Shown here: piece after piece, positions 8,251 through 16,305 of the stretch | How positions within the stretch are numbered: position 1 is the stretch's first letter | How the letters are laid out: every line of letters starts with the position of its first letter | Assembly: GCA_021651055.1 (NCBI GenBank) | Contig: JAJHOH010000001.1 | Span: 992,001-1,056,000 of the forward strand | DNA length: 64,000 nt | Direction of reading: 5' to 3' | Source of the DNA: Candidatus Manganitrophus morganii | GTDB taxonomy: Bacteria; Nitrospirota; Nitrospiria; SBBL01; Manganitrophaceae | Position numbers and translations under genes: made by a program | The notes under the pieces: model-generated | Databases searched by the model: none | Told to the model about the DNA's origin: nothing | What the model saw: the letters and a program-made list of their open reading frames with translations, nothing else

Positions 8251-11200
8251 ATGGATAAAGGAAAACGATTCGACCTGCCTTCGGCAGGCTGGATGGTATT
8301 GGCCTCTTTTTTAATGCTGCTCGGGTCGATCCAGACCGCGGAGGCGATGGTCGTTTGGACCGACCATGCCACGGTCAAAATCCGAAGGGAAATCTCATTA
8401 ACCGCGCCCAAAACAAGTCAAACCGCTGCCATCTTAAAGGCGGCCAAGAATGAATTCGAGGCGTTTCAGCTCATCGTCTCGGCCGACTCGGGGAATCTCT
8501 CAGGGGTCAATGTGACAGTCAGCGATCTGACCGGTCCGAACGGAAGCCTCATTCCGGGCAGCTCGGTCATGATCTACAAGGCGGCCTTCATCAACATCAC
8601 CACCCTTTCCACGACGGAAGGAAGGCTCGGATTCTGGCCCGACGCTCTGATCCCGAAGAGAGACGAATACACCCGGGAGGTCCGGAATGCGTTTCCTTTC
8701 TCGGTGACCTCCGGCCGGAACCAGCCGGTCTGGATCGAGATCTATGTCCCTCAGGACGCCGCTCCGGGTCTTTACAGAGGAACGGCGACCGTCACCGCGG
8801 CCAATCAGGCGCCCGTCGTCGTTCCGATCGAATTGACCGTCTGGAACTTTGTCCTCCCGTCGACTTCAACCATGAGGTCGGCCTATTCGATCGATTATCA
8901 TCTCATCCCTCCCGGACATGGGCTCGGCGCCTACACGAATCAGTACGACATCGTCAAAATTTATGCGAAGGCCAACCTCCTCCACCGGATTACCGGCGAT
9001 TACCTGCCGGCTCCCCACATTATGGGATGGGATCCCTTTATCGCCAAATTCGGCCCCCTCATGGATGGAACGGAACCCTTGCCGGGAGGAAAACTGCCGG
9101 GGGCGAAAATGACCGGCTATCGGATATCGACCTTCGCGCACGAAACCGATCTCCCCTTCTTAAGAGATATCGCGCAACGCGCCGCGGCGAGAGGATGGAT
9201 CGATCGTCTCTTTTCCTATATCTTCGACGAGCCGAAGCCGGATCAGCCGGCGCAGTGGCAAACGATTAAAGATCGGGCCAGGGCGCTCCATCAAGCCGAT
9301 CCCCGCCTGCGCGCCCTGGTGACCACCAGTGTTCAGAGCGCAGCCGATTACGGCATCACCCAATGCGGCTCGACCCGCATCGAACCGTGTCTCGACCTCT
9401 TCACCCCGACGATCCGGTATCTGGACAACAAACCGACCGGCCGAGAGCCGGGCAGCGAGGTTCCCGGCGGCGCGGATACCATTGGTAATCAGCGGAGCAA
9501 ATATGGTCCGGAGACCTGGTGGTATCAGGCCTGCGGCTCGCACGGCTGCGGCATCATCGGCGGGGGACAATACGATCCGGAGGGCTATCACACCGGTTGG
9601 CCCGCCTTCATGATCGACCTTCCGGCGATGTTCAACCGGATCATGCAGTGGCAAACATTCAAATATAATCTTCAAGGAGAGCTCTACTTCGACATGGTCT
9701 ACGCCTACGGTCAGAGAGATCCGTGGGTCAGCCAGTACGACTTCGGCGGAAACGGCGACGGCACCCTCTATTATCCGGGGACGCCGGCCAAAATCGGCGG
9801 GACGACCCACATTCCGATCGAGTCGATCCGCTTGAAACTCCTCCGGGAGGGGATGGAGGATTACGAATATATGAACCTGCTGGCGAAGCTGGGAGACGGC
9901 GACTATGCGGAAAGGCAGGTCGACACCGTCGCGACCCGCATCTATGATTGGAGCCGAAACCCGGCCGATCTTTACCGTGCGCGGGAAAATATGGCGCTGC
10001 AGATCCTCTCTCACGACGCGTCGGGAGGGCCGACGCCGGGGACGGCCGATTTTAAGCTGAGCTACTCCCCCGCTTCGGCCAGCGTGATCGAAGGGGGAAC
10101 CGCCACTTCGCAGGTGATCCTCTCTTCGCTTTTTGATTTTAACGCGGCGGTCGCCTTGACCTGCGCCGCCCCCCACCCGAGCGTGAGCTGCACCGTGAGC
10201 CCCGCCTCGGTCACCCCGCCGGTGAACGGAAGTGGGACGGCGACCTTGCGCATCGCAACCCAGAGCGCGACACCGCTCGGCGCCCACCCCGTCACCCTCC
10301 GCGCCGTTTCGGGCGGTCTGATCCGGGAAGGAACGGTCGCCCTCACCGTCACGGCGGCCACCCCGGTCGGCGAGCCGTTCGATCGCGCCGACGGGACCGA
10401 TCTGGGACCGAGCTGGAACGAATATATGACCGACTTCGGAATCAGCGGCAACCAGGTCGTGAACCTCGACGCAGCCAGTCAAGAGGCGCGGTGGATCCAA
10501 AGCCTTGGACCGGATCAAGATGTCGCGGCCGACTGCAAGGCGGCCGCCGCCGGAAGCTCCTGCGGGGTGATGGCCCGCTGGTCGAGCGCCGACAATTTCT
10601 ATTACGTGCGGCTCGATGCCGGGCTGGGAGACATCGCCCTCTTCAAGAAGGTCAACGGCGTCTATACCAAGCTGGGAGAGACGCCGCGGCCGATCGGTTA
10701 CGACACGTTCCACCGGCTCCGTCTGGTCGTGGAGGGGAGCGCCCTCAGCGTCTACTTCGCCGGAGAGAGCACGCCGGCGATCCGCGTGAACGATGACTCC
10801 CTGAACACCGGAGATTACGCCGGCATCCGATCTTATGCCGCGGCCGCCGGGGCGACCCGGTTCGACCGCTTCCATGCGCTCTCGTCGGGCAGCGCGGAAA
10901 CGTTCGACCGGGCCGACAACACGAACCTGGGAAGCAGCTGGAACGAATATCTGGCCGACTTCGGGATCCGCGGCAACGAGGTCTTAAACCTCGATGCCGC
11001 CAGCCAGGAGGCCCGCTGGACCAGCAGCCTCGGTCCGAATCAGGAGGTCTCCGCCGACTGCAAGACGGCCGCCGCCGGAAGCTCCTGCGGGGTGATGGCC
11101 CGGTGGGTGGACGACGGCAACTATTACTATTTGCGGCTCGATCCCGGCCTGGGGAACATCGTCTTGTTCAAGAAGGTCAATGGCGTTTATACGGCGCTGG

Positions 11201-11943
11201 GATCGGCCGACCGGACGATGGCGTTCAACACCTTCTATCGCCTCCGACTGGCCGCGAACGGGAACACCCTCACCGCCTACTTCGCCGGAGAGACCACCCC
11301 CGCCATCACAGCAACGGACACTTCGCTGGTAGGCGCTTTTTCCGGAATCCGCTCCTACGCCGCCGCGGTCGGGGCGACCGGGTTCGACCGGTACAACGCC
11401 GTTTCCCTCGGCGGCTCGATCAACGAGTCGTTCAACCGGGCGAACAACACGGGCCTGGGAAGCAGCTGGAACGAGTACCTTCTTAATTTCGAGATCAATA
11501 CCAACCAGCTCCGGAACAGCGACACCGCAGGACAGGAAGCACAGTGGACAACGATGATTGGCGCAAACCAGGATGTTTCGGTTGACTGTAAGGTGACAGT
11601 CAGCGGAAACTCTTGCGGCGTGACCGCCCGCTGGTCCGACCCGAACAATTTCTATTACGCGCTGGTCGATCCGGGCCTGGGGAGCGTCGCACTGATCAAA
11701 AGGGTGAACGGGGTTTTTACCCGCTTGGCGCTTGCAAGCCGGCCGATGAGCTACAATACCTTTTATCCGATTCGGCTGGTTGTGCAAGGGAGCTCGCTGC
11801 GGGTCTTCTTCAACGGAGAGAGCACCGCGGCGATTGACCTGAGTGATGCCAGCCTGACGGGGGGGAATTATGCCGGCGTCCGCTCTTACGCCACTGCGGC
11901 CGCCGTCACCTCCTTTGATAATTTCAGCGTCGGCCATCCTTAA
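8251..11943 (+). CDS. Secreted DUF4091/GH123-type glycosidase-like protein with three C-terminal LamG-like domains
   Basis: A 1230-residue protein. I take the ATG at 8251 (AGGAAAATA upstream), which gives the signal MDKGKRFDLPSAGWMVLASF...cleaved near AEAM; the longer frame to 8113 has no signal. Residues about 30-590 match the DUF4091/GH123 layout: a beta-sandwich (KNEFEAFQLIVSA, PVWIEIYVPQDAAPGLYRG) then a barrel with FSYIFDEPKP, MFNRIMQWQTFKYN and a LREGMEDYEYMNLL helix. GH123 enzymes cleave N-acetylgalactosaminides; substrate here is unknown. A Ser/Val-rich immunoglobulin-like linker (STSQVILSSLF, about 605-700) precedes three tandem domains of 175-176 residues. It is probably a surface or matrix glycan enzyme. 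It is monocistronic and ends in a strong terminator. Confidence 0.75.
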   Translation: MDKGKRFDLPSAGWMVLASFLMLLGSIQTAEAMVVWTDHATVKIRREISLTAPKTSQTAAILKAAKNEFEAFQLIVSADSGNLSGVNVTVSDLTGPNGSLIPGSSVMIYKAAFINITTLSTTEGRLGFWPDALIPKRDEYTREVRNAFPFSVTSGRNQPVWIEIYVPQDAAPGLYRGTATVTAANQAPVVVPIELTVWNFVLPSTSTMRSAYSIDYHLIPPGHGLGAYTNQYDIVKIYAKANLLHRITGDYLPAPHIMGWDPFIAKFGPLMDGTEPLPGGKLPGAKMTGYRISTFAHETDLPFLRDIAQRAAARGWIDRLFSYIFDEPKPDQPAQWQTIKDRARALHQADPRLRALVTTSVQSAADYGITQCGSTRIEPCLDLFTPTIRYLDNKPTGREPGSEVPGGADTIGNQRSKYGPETWWYQACGSHGCGIIGGGQYDPEGYHTGWPAFMIDLPAMFNRIMQWQTFKYNLQGELYFDMVYAYGQRDPWVSQYDFGGNGDGTLYYPGTPAKIGGTTHIPIESIRLKLLREGMEDYEYMNLLAKLGDGDYAERQVDTVATRIYDWSRNPADLYRARENMALQILSHDASGGPTPGTADFKLSYSPASASVIEGGTATSQVILSSLFDFNAAVALTCAAPHPSVSCTVSPASVTPPVNGSGTATLRIATQSATPLGAHPVTLRAVSGGLIREGTVALTVTAATPVGEPFDRADGTDLGPSWNEYMTDFGISGNQVVNLDAASQEARWIQSLGPDQDVAADCKAAAAGSSCGVMARWSSADNFYYVRLDAGLGDIALFKKVNGVYTKLGETPRPIGYDTFHRLRLVVEGSALSVYFAGESTPAIRVNDDSLNTGDYAGIRSYAAAAGATRFDRFHALSSGSAETFDRADNTNLGSSWNEYLADFGIRGNEVLNLDAASQEARWTSSLGPNQEVSADCKTAAAGSSCGVMARWVDDGNYYYLRLDPGLGNIVLFKKVNGVYTALGSADRTMAFNTFYRLRLAANGNTLTAYFAGETTPAITATDTSLVGAFSGIRSYAAAVGATGFDRYNAVSLGGSINESFNRANNTGLGSSWNEYLLNFEINTNQLRNSDTAGQEAQWTTMIGANQDVSVDCKVTVSGNSCGVTARWSDPNNFYYALVDPGLGSVALIKRVNGVFTRLALASRPMSYNTFYPIRLVVQGSSLRVFFNGESTAAIDLSDASLTGGNYAGVRSYATAAAVTSFDNFSVGHP
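10372..11940 (+). repeat. Three tandem ~176-residue LamG-like modules inside the GH123-like gene
   Basis: Units start at about 10372, 10897 and 11425 (spacing 525 and 528 bases). Each opens with F-[DN]-R-A-x-x-T-x-LG-x-SWNEY, has CGV-[MT]-ARW-x-x-x-x-[FN]-[FY]-Y in the middle, and ends with G-[IV]-RSYA-x-A. Similarity is high at DNA level, so the array arose by recent duplication. The fold suggests a concanavalin-like carbohydrate-binding module; the same opening (F-x-RA-x-x-LG-x-SW) occurs in the secreted protein at 22749. Confidence 0.8.
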
Positions 11944-11979
11944 GACCCGCCTCTCCTAAGAGAAGCGGACGGTAGCGAA

Positions 11980-12025
11980 CCGGGGCGCCCTTCCTTTCCG
12001 AAGCAGGGGCGCCCCGGCCATTTTT
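11980..12025 (+). terminator. Intrinsic terminator of the GH123-like gene
   Basis: A perfect 11-bp GC-rich stem (CCGGGGCGCCC at 11980-11990 and its complement at 12007-12017) followed by CCATTTTT. It lies 37 bases after the stop codon. Confidence 0.85.
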
Positions 12026-12144
12026 CCCCAAAGCCTCCCTTCCCCCCTTTTCATTCACCGCCGGACGGGTGGTCTTGATAAGACCTCCCCGACCCCCTAA
12101 ACTAAAATGATAGACTGAATAAAGACGGCTGAAGGGATGAAACC

Positions 12145-13398
12145 ATGCAGAGACGCATCAACGTCCCAAACAAAGGCAAAAAAATAACGGTCAATTCGGA
12201 TCACACCCTAAATGCTCCCGACTCCCCGATCATCCCCTTCATCGAGGGGGACGGCATCGGGATCGACATCGCCCCGGCGATGCGGCGCGTGGTCGATGCG
12301 GCGGTGGCCGATGCTTACGGGGACAAACGGAAAATAGAATGGATGGAAGTATATGCCGGCGAGAAGGCGGTGCAAGTCTACGGAGGGGAGGCTTGGCTGC
12401 CGGATGAAACGGTGGAGGCGATGCGCGATTGTGTCGTGTCGATCAAAGGTCCGTTGACCACGCCGGTTTCCGGCGGCATTCGCTCCCTGAATGTGGCGCT
12501 GCGGCAGCGGCTCGATCTCTACGTTTGTCTCCGTCCCATCCGCTGGTTTCCGGGTGTGCCGAGCCCGCTGAAGGAGCCGCACAAAGTCGACATGGTCCTC
12601 TTCCGCGAAAACATCGAAGATATTTATGCCGGGATAGAATGGGAAGCCGGTTCGCCCGAAGCCGAGAAACTGATCGCATTTCTGCAGAGGGAAATGAACG
12701 TGACGAAAATCCGCTTTCCCGAATCGGCCGCCGTCGGCATCAAGCCGGTGTCGAGAGAAGGGAGCGAGCGGTTGGTCCGCCGCGCGATCCGGTACGCCAT
12801 CGACCATCGGCGCAAATCGGTCACTCTGGTCCACAAAGGAAACATCATGAAGTTCACCGAAGGGGGGTTCAAGCGTTGGGGTTATGCGCTCGCCAAACGA
12901 GAATTCGGCGGGGTCGACATCAACGGCGGGCCGTGGCTGAGATTGCCGAATGGGATCGTGATCAAAGATGTGATCGCCGACGCCTTCCTCCAACAGATTT
13001 TGTTGCGTCCGGAGGAATACGACGTCATCGCGACGCTGAATCTGAACGGCGATTATATTTCCGACGCGTTGGCCGCGCAGGTCGGAGGCATCGGCATTTC
13101 GCCGGGGGCCAACCTCTCCGACGAGGTGGCCATTTTCGAAGCGACCCACGGCACCGCCCCAGACATCGCCGGAAAGAACATCGCCAACCCTTCTTCGCTC
13201 ATTCTTTCGGCGGAGATGATGCTGCGTCACATCGGATGGATCGAGGCGGCCGACCTGATGATAAAGGGGATCGGTAAAACGCTCGAGGCAAGGTGTTTCA
13301 CCCACGACCTGTCCCGGCTGACGCCCGATTCGAAGGGGGTGACCTGTTCTGAATTCAGCGATGCGATCATCCGTCGGATGCGAATAAAGACGCGATGA
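12145..13398 (+). CDS. icd: Isocitrate dehydrogenase, predicted NAD-dependent
   Basis: A 417-residue enzyme of the homodimeric bacterial isocitrate dehydrogenase family, which interconverts isocitrate and 2-oxoglutarate plus CO2. Substrate-binding residues are in place: [19 protein letters not shown] (Ser114, Asn116, Arg120, Arg130), [14 protein letters not shown] (Arg154) and [11 protein letters not shown] (Lys231). The coenzyme loop reads HGTAPDIAG, with Asp340 and Ile341 where E. coli NADP-enzyme has Lys344 and Tyr345; Asp-Ile at these places is the pattern of NAD-dependent members. The residue matching E. coli Tyr391 is histidine. In an autotroph the enzyme could run reductively in the reverse TCA cycle; nothing here decides direction. 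It stands alone between a terminator and a convergent gene. Confidence 0.9.
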   Translation: MQRRINVPNKGKKITVNSDHTLNAPDSPIIPFIEGDGIGIDIAPAMRRVVDAAVADAYGDKRKIEWMEVYAGEKAVQVYGGEAWLPDETVEAMRDCVVSIKGPLTTPVSGGIRSLNVALRQRLDLYVCLRPIRWFPGVPSPLKEPHKVDMVLFRENIEDIYAGIEWEAGSPEAEKLIAFLQREMNVTKIRFPESAAVGIKPVSREGSERLVRRAIRYAIDHRRKSVTLVHKGNIMKFTEGGFKRWGYALAKREFGGVDINGGPWLRLPNGIVIKDVIADAFLQQILLRPEEYDVIATLNLNGDYISDALAAQVGGIGISPGANLSDEVAIFEATHGTAPDIAGKNIANPSSLILSAEMMLRHIGWIEAADLMIKGIGKTLEARCFTHDLSRLTPDSKGVTCSEFSDAIIRRMRIKTR

Positions 13399-13427
13399 AC
13401 GCCGTTCGTCGGACCTTTCTCAGGCAA

Positions 13428-15560
13428 TTATTTTTTGCGTCCGGCCAGCGCCTCTTCCAGGTTTTTCTTAGCGACCGGGTCGTCCGGTTTCAGCCGCACC
13501 GCCTCGGAGAAGTGCTGAATCGCCGCTTCGGTCTTCCCCTGGTTTTTCAGGATCACGCCGGAATAAATGTGCGCCAGGTGCTGGGCGGGGTTCACCCGAA
13601 GCACCTCCCGGTTGTGGGCCAAAGCCTCCTCGTACCGCCGCTCCTTGGCCAAGAGGATCGCCAGATTTAAATGGGCGAACTCGAAATCGGGCGACAGCTT
13701 CAGCGCCGCATCGAAATGACCCCGCGCCGCCTCGTTTTCTCCCTTCCTTGCAAGCATGACCGCCAGATCGGTATGAACGATATAGTTGTTCGGAAAACGC
13801 TGAAGCTCCATTCGGTAATGTTCGATCGCTTCCTCGATTCTCCCCTGCTGCGCCAGCAATCTCGCCAATTTGTGATGGATCTCTGGCCGGTCCGGTTCGA
13901 GGACGGCCGCCTGGCTGAGATAAAAGATCGCCTCATCGAACGCCTCGCGGCCCATTGCAGAGGTGGTCAGCCGCCGATAGATCTCCGCGTCGGGACCGAG
14001 CGCTTCCAAGGCCCGCAAGAAGACCGCGTTGGCCTCCTCAAATTTCCCGGCCCAATCGAACAATTTCCCCAGATTCTTCAGGGCCAGCCCGTCGGCGAAG
14101 CGGTTGAGGCCCGACATCACCTCTTTCTCCACGGTCTGGATCGTCTCGGCGCCCCACGACGGATCGGGGGTGACGACTTTCTGTTGTGCCATTTGATCGA
14201 GCAGCGCCAGACCCAAGAGACGGTAACCCTCGATGTTGGTATGGACATGATCGACGAAATATTCCTTGCCGAAGACGGCATGGTCGTATTGACGCGAATA
14301 GGCCTCTCTGAGAAGACGGGGGAAATCGATCAGCGGCGCTCCCTCGTCCGCGGCCACCTCCTCGACGACCTGTTGCATCGAACGCAAGATCCGAAGCGGG
14401 ACGATATCCTCCTCGACGGCGCGCCAGAAGGCTTTTTCCGCCTCGTCATATTTTTTCATTTCAAAGAGAACCTGTCCGATCCGGTAATGGAGGTCGGCGT
14501 AACGATCGTCGATTTGAAGCCCCTCGCGATAAGCAGCCAACGCCTCGCTGAAGCGGCTTTCCTTCTGAAGTTCCCCGCCGCGCCGATAGCGTTCCTCCCA
14601 CTCCTTAAGCGCCTGCTCACCGAGTCCCTCCTTGTGCTCGCTCTTGAAAGGGGACATGTCTTTGAGGTTGATCGCGGGTTGAACGAAGAGGACCTCCGCG
14701 CCGCTCTCCCGGGCAATTTGGACCATCCGGATCAGGTTCAGCCGATAGTGCGTAATGATCCGCTCTTTGAGGGGGTCATCGCGACGATAGGTCGTCGGGC
14801 CGAGGGTATGGGTGAGAATTTCATTCACCTCGCCGCTCAGCTGATAGCGCTCTTTTGCTTTTTTGATCGAGTCGGGCCGGACCGCCTCGAGGGCCTGTTC
14901 CATTGCCGCCCAGGTCCGGGTGCGGCTGAGCATGGCGCTCGCCCGAAGCGTCCAGGGAGGCTGTTCCATCAGGCCCCCGTAGGAGCGTTGTTCGAGGAAT
15001 TCATTTTGTCCGGAGTAGACGATAAAGAGATCGGGCTGATATTGCGTCAGCTCGTTCATCAGGTGGGCCACGCGGTAGCTGGCGTAGCTGATCCCTCCGG
15101 CGTTGATCACCTCCCAGTCGCGCGACGGGTCGGCGGCGCGCAGAAACGCCCGCAGCCATCCGCAAAACGAGACCCGGTCATAATAGGGGTGACCGTAGGT
15201 CGTCGATCCTCCCATGCAGAAGATCCGATAGCTGTTCCCCGACTTCTCCTTGGGAAAGGCCTGATCCCGATTGAACCAGGTCCATTTGTTCCGGGCCGTT
15301 TTGAGAAGAACCGATCCGTCCGGTTGGGGCTCTTCGACGAACAGGGGGATCTCTTCGGCGAATCCGACGAAGGGATCTTCGGTCACGAGAACGGAGCGGA
15401 CGCCGATCAAGGCCAAGAGGAGTTCAAGGAGGCCGAAAAAAGCGGTGACGATGATGATTGTGAATAAAATGCTTTTCCAGAACGGGCGGGGGCGGCGTAG
15501 CGCGTTGCGAGGAATGGTTTCCGTTTCGGTCGGTCTTTCTTTGTGATCTTTCTCATCCAT
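13428..15560 (-). CDS. SGNH-hydrolase/TPR membrane-anchored protein
   Basis: A 710-residue protein. An N-terminal membrane helix (residues about 30-52, ILFTIIIVTAFFGLLELLLALIG) anchors an outward-facing SGNH-type domain with CMGGSTTYGHPYYD (nucleophile Ser), NAGGISYASY (Gly), IVYSGQNEF (Asn) and a late DHVHTNIEGYRLLG block (Asp/His). This order is the SGNH catalytic set. From about residue 320 and again 490-705 there are tetratricopeptide repeats (for example AEIYRRLTTSAMGREAFDEA and AHLNLAILLAKERRYEEALA). It is the last gene of the carbamoyltransferase/SxtJ/DUF5989 operon, 149 bases behind the 50-residue gene. It probably esterifies or de-esterifies a surface glycan; the substrate is unknown. 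Confidence 0.8.
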   Translation of the reverse strand: MDEKDHKERPTETETIPRNALRRPRPFWKSILFTIIIVTAFFGLLELLLALIGVRSVLVTEDPFVGFAEEIPLFVEEPQPDGSVLLKTARNKWTWFNRDQAFPKEKSGNSYRIFCMGGSTTYGHPYYDRVSFCGWLRAFLRAADPSRDWEVINAGGISYASYRVAHLMNELTQYQPDLFIVYSGQNEFLEQRSYGGLMEQPPWTLRASAMLSRTRTWAAMEQALEAVRPDSIKKAKERYQLSGEVNEILTHTLGPTTYRRDDPLKERIITHYRLNLIRMVQIARESGAEVLFVQPAINLKDMSPFKSEHKEGLGEQALKEWEERYRRGGELQKESRFSEALAAYREGLQIDDRYADLHYRIGQVLFEMKKYDEAEKAFWRAVEEDIVPLRILRSMQQVVEEVAADEGAPLIDFPRLLREAYSRQYDHAVFGKEYFVDHVHTNIEGYRLLGLALLDQMAQQKVVTPDPSWGAETIQTVEKEVMSGLNRFADGLALKNLGKLFDWAGKFEEANAVFLRALEALGPDAEIYRRLTTSAMGREAFDEAIFYLSQAAVLEPDRPEIHHKLARLLAQQGRIEEAIEHYRMELQRFPNNYIVHTDLAVMLARKGENEAARGHFDAALKLSPDFEFAHLNLAILLAKERRYEEALAHNREVLRVNPAQHLAHIYSGVILKNQGKTEAAIQHFSEAVRLKPDDPVAKKNLEEALAGRKK

Positions 15561-15709
15561 CGTGCTGCCGCATATTATAACATCGAAATATGGCTATACA
15601 AAGACTTCCGGCCGTTCCGATGTTTGCGCGATCGTTACAAGGCTGGGGTTAAAACGGCGACAGCGTTCTACGGTGATGCCGGGGAAAGGGATCTCTCTGA
15701 GGGCCGTTT

Positions 15710-15862
15710 TCAAAAAAGCGTATAGATAAAGGGAGCGACCGCCGAGCTCTGCGTAAAAACGATCAGCGTTCCCAACAACACCAAAATCAGAATAATCGGC
15801 GCAAGCCAAAACTTTTTGCGTTCCTTCATGAACCCCCAGAGGTCTTTCAAAAATTCGATCAT
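15710..15862 (-). CDS. DUF5989-type small membrane protein (50 aa)
   Basis: A 50-residue protein starting MIEFLKDLWGFMKERKKFWL, then a single transmembrane helix (APIILILVLLGTLIVF) and a short tail AVAPFIYTLF. Its ATG overlaps the stop of the preceding SxtJ-like gene by one base (TAATG), so the two are translationally coupled. Small proteins of this type regularly sit between SxtJ and an SGNH protein in carbamoyltransferase operons. Too short for default gene callers. Role unknown; likely a membrane partner. Confidence 0.85.
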   Translation of the reverse strand: MIEFLKDLWGFMKERKKFWLAPIILILVLLGTLIVFTQSSAVAPFIYTLF

Positions 15863-16305
15863 TAGAATGGTCTCTCCATCTGTTTTCGATCGAGCGCTTT
15901 GCTTTGGATCCGGTAACTGATTCCCTCCTTCTTCCAGGCGCGCCGCAGCGGGTCCCATCCCCACAGCCGCATGACGCGTCCGAGCGGAAAGAAGAGGAGA
16001 TAAAAAACCAGCGCGAGAATGATCCGGGTGTTGATCCATCCGAGAATCCCCCCCGCGATCATCCAACCCCGGAAAACAGGCGCCAAGGTCGCCGGCAGGG
16101 CCAAGGCCCAAAGGACAAAGACGCTTCCAACCACCCAAGGCCAAAGAACGAATTTCAGATTCCACAGCCAGGGAAAGAGCAAGCCGAAGAGCCCGGCGAT
16201 AAAACACCCCATGAGGAGGCCGAACGAGCGGAGTTCCTTGATCGTCGGCGGGTGGGGAAGTTTTACGATTTGATCAATCCAGCTCGAACGTCTCTTTCCA
16301 GTCAT
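15862..16305 (-). CDS. SxtJ-family membrane protein
   Basis: A 147-residue membrane protein. The start at 16305 (MTGKRRSSWIDQIVKLPHPP) overlaps the end of the carbamoyltransferase gene by 32 bases; longer versions in this frame would be a shadow of that gene. Three or four hydrophobic helices are visible (SFGLLMGCFIAGLFGLLFPW, FVLWPWVVGSVFVLWALALP, ILALVFYLLFFPLGRVMRLW), followed by DPLRRAWKK. The pattern, including the final GRVMRLWGWDPL block, matches SxtJ proteins found next to carbamoyltransferases. Function is unknown; it may help present or export the modified substrate. Confidence 0.8.
   Translation of the reverse strand: MTGKRRSSWIDQIVKLPHPPTIKELRSFGLLMGCFIAGLFGLLFPWLWNLKFVLWPWVVGSVFVLWALALPATLAPVFRGWMIAGGILGWINTRIILALVFYLLFFPLGRVMRLWGWDPLRRAWKKEGISYRIQSKALDRKQMERPF

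Noticed and set aside
9160-10875. Long reverse-strand open frame opposite the GH123-like gene
   Set aside because: It mirrors a GC-rich coding gene in another frame, has low-complexity Arg/Gly/Val composition and no family motif, while the forward frame has signal peptide and domains.
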